DNA of 64,000 nucleotides, taken from Micromonospora qiuiae. GTDB lineage: Bacteria; Actinomycetota; Actinomycetes; Mycobacteriales; Micromonosporaceae. A program made the translations under genes and the position numbers. The notes under the pieces are model-generated. The model made no database searches and had not been told where the DNA came from. It saw only the letters and a list, made by a program, of their open reading frames with translations. Numbering within the stretch: position 1 is the first letter of the stretch; each line of letters starts with the position of its first letter. Below are positions 63,912-64,000 of the stretch, piece by piece. The DNA lies in NCBI RefSeq assembly GCF_016863555.1, contig NZ_BOPC01000025.1, forward strand, positions 31,574-95,573, written 5' to 3'.

Positions 63912-64000
63912 GGCCCCGGTGCCCGGCCCCGGTGCCCGGCCCCGGTGCCCGGCCCCGGTGCCCGGCCCCGGTGCCCGGCCCCGGTGCCCGGCCCCGGTGC
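63912..64000. repeat. 13-bp tandem array reaching the window end
   Basis: The unit GGCCCCGGTGCCC repeats perfectly from 63912: six full copies and 11 bases of a seventh before the window stops. The unit length is not a multiple of three, so it is unlikely to be coding. The array begins just upstream of the SAM hydrolase start. Confidence 0.95.

Noticed and set aside
63912..64000. CRISPR-like array
   Set aside because: The units are 13 bp and directly adjacent with no spacers, so it is a simple tandem repeat.

Overview
The window is high-GC DNA with GTG and TTG starts, many 4-bp GTGA start/stop couplings and actinobacterial gene order. It looks like a chromosome segment of a Micromonosporaceae bacterium, probably Micromonospora or a close relative. 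That placement is inferred from gene order and protein style; no database search was run. I see no tRNA, rRNA, insertion sequence, phage integrase or CRISPR array.

Layout. 1-1769: 3' part of a glutamine-synthetase-family gene and an SDR dehydrogenase. 1935-5954: a very large hybrid signalling protein (sensor, histidine kinase, receiver, PP2C phosphatase, anti-sigma-type kinase) facing a STAS anti-sigma antagonist. 6049-7616: map and a VIT1-type iron/manganese transporter. 7642-11768: a padR-ABC transporter operon read leftwards, with a palindromic operator. 11808-12751: a DUF4439 protein and a lipoprotein. 12922-29211: the translation/RNA-processing block rimP-nusA-ylxR-infB-DUF503-rbfA-nrnA-(small membrane genes)-MATE-truB-ribF-rpsO-pnp-M16 peptidase, punctuated by strong hairpins.

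29297-34274 is the most unusual locus: a small EACC1-type protein overlapping a 1507-residue caspase-like protease / STAND NTPase / transmembrane / WD40 propeller protein. It looks like an NTP-dependent conflict (immunity or self-killing) module, lying between the M16 peptidase gene and dapB. 34362-42653: dapB, a GNAT, a GT87 mannosyltransferase-like protein, a YcaQ-type DNA glycosylase, DUF2752, thyX, dapA and RNase J. 42725-46959: a secreted streptogrisin-like protease, a PEP-mutase/isocitrate-lyase-family enzyme and two YbjN-domain genes. 47071-56551: ftsK, a Gdx guanidinium exporter under a guanidine-III riboswitch, an ornithine-cyclodeaminase-family gene, rimO, pgsA, cinA, and the envelope-stress set clgR-pspA-pspM. 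56662-63888 (minus strand): an OAT2-like ArgJ, a multicopper-oxidase-fold protein that has lost copper ligands and carries three FnIII domains, a Nei-type glycosylase, a CPCC protein and a SAM hydrolase (DUF62). The window ends inside a perfect 13-bp tandem array.

How the parts work together. The central block builds and recycles the translation apparatus: NusA/IF2/RbfA/RimP for transcription and ribosome assembly, TruB for tRNA, PNPase, RNase J and NrnA for RNA decay. dapA and dapB feed diaminopimelate and lysine synthesis, and ThyX makes dTMP. ClgR-PspA-PspM and the SpoIIE/STAS pair are stress responses. The caspase module, the guanidine switch, several micro-ORFs and the degenerate oxidase are the parts most worth following up.
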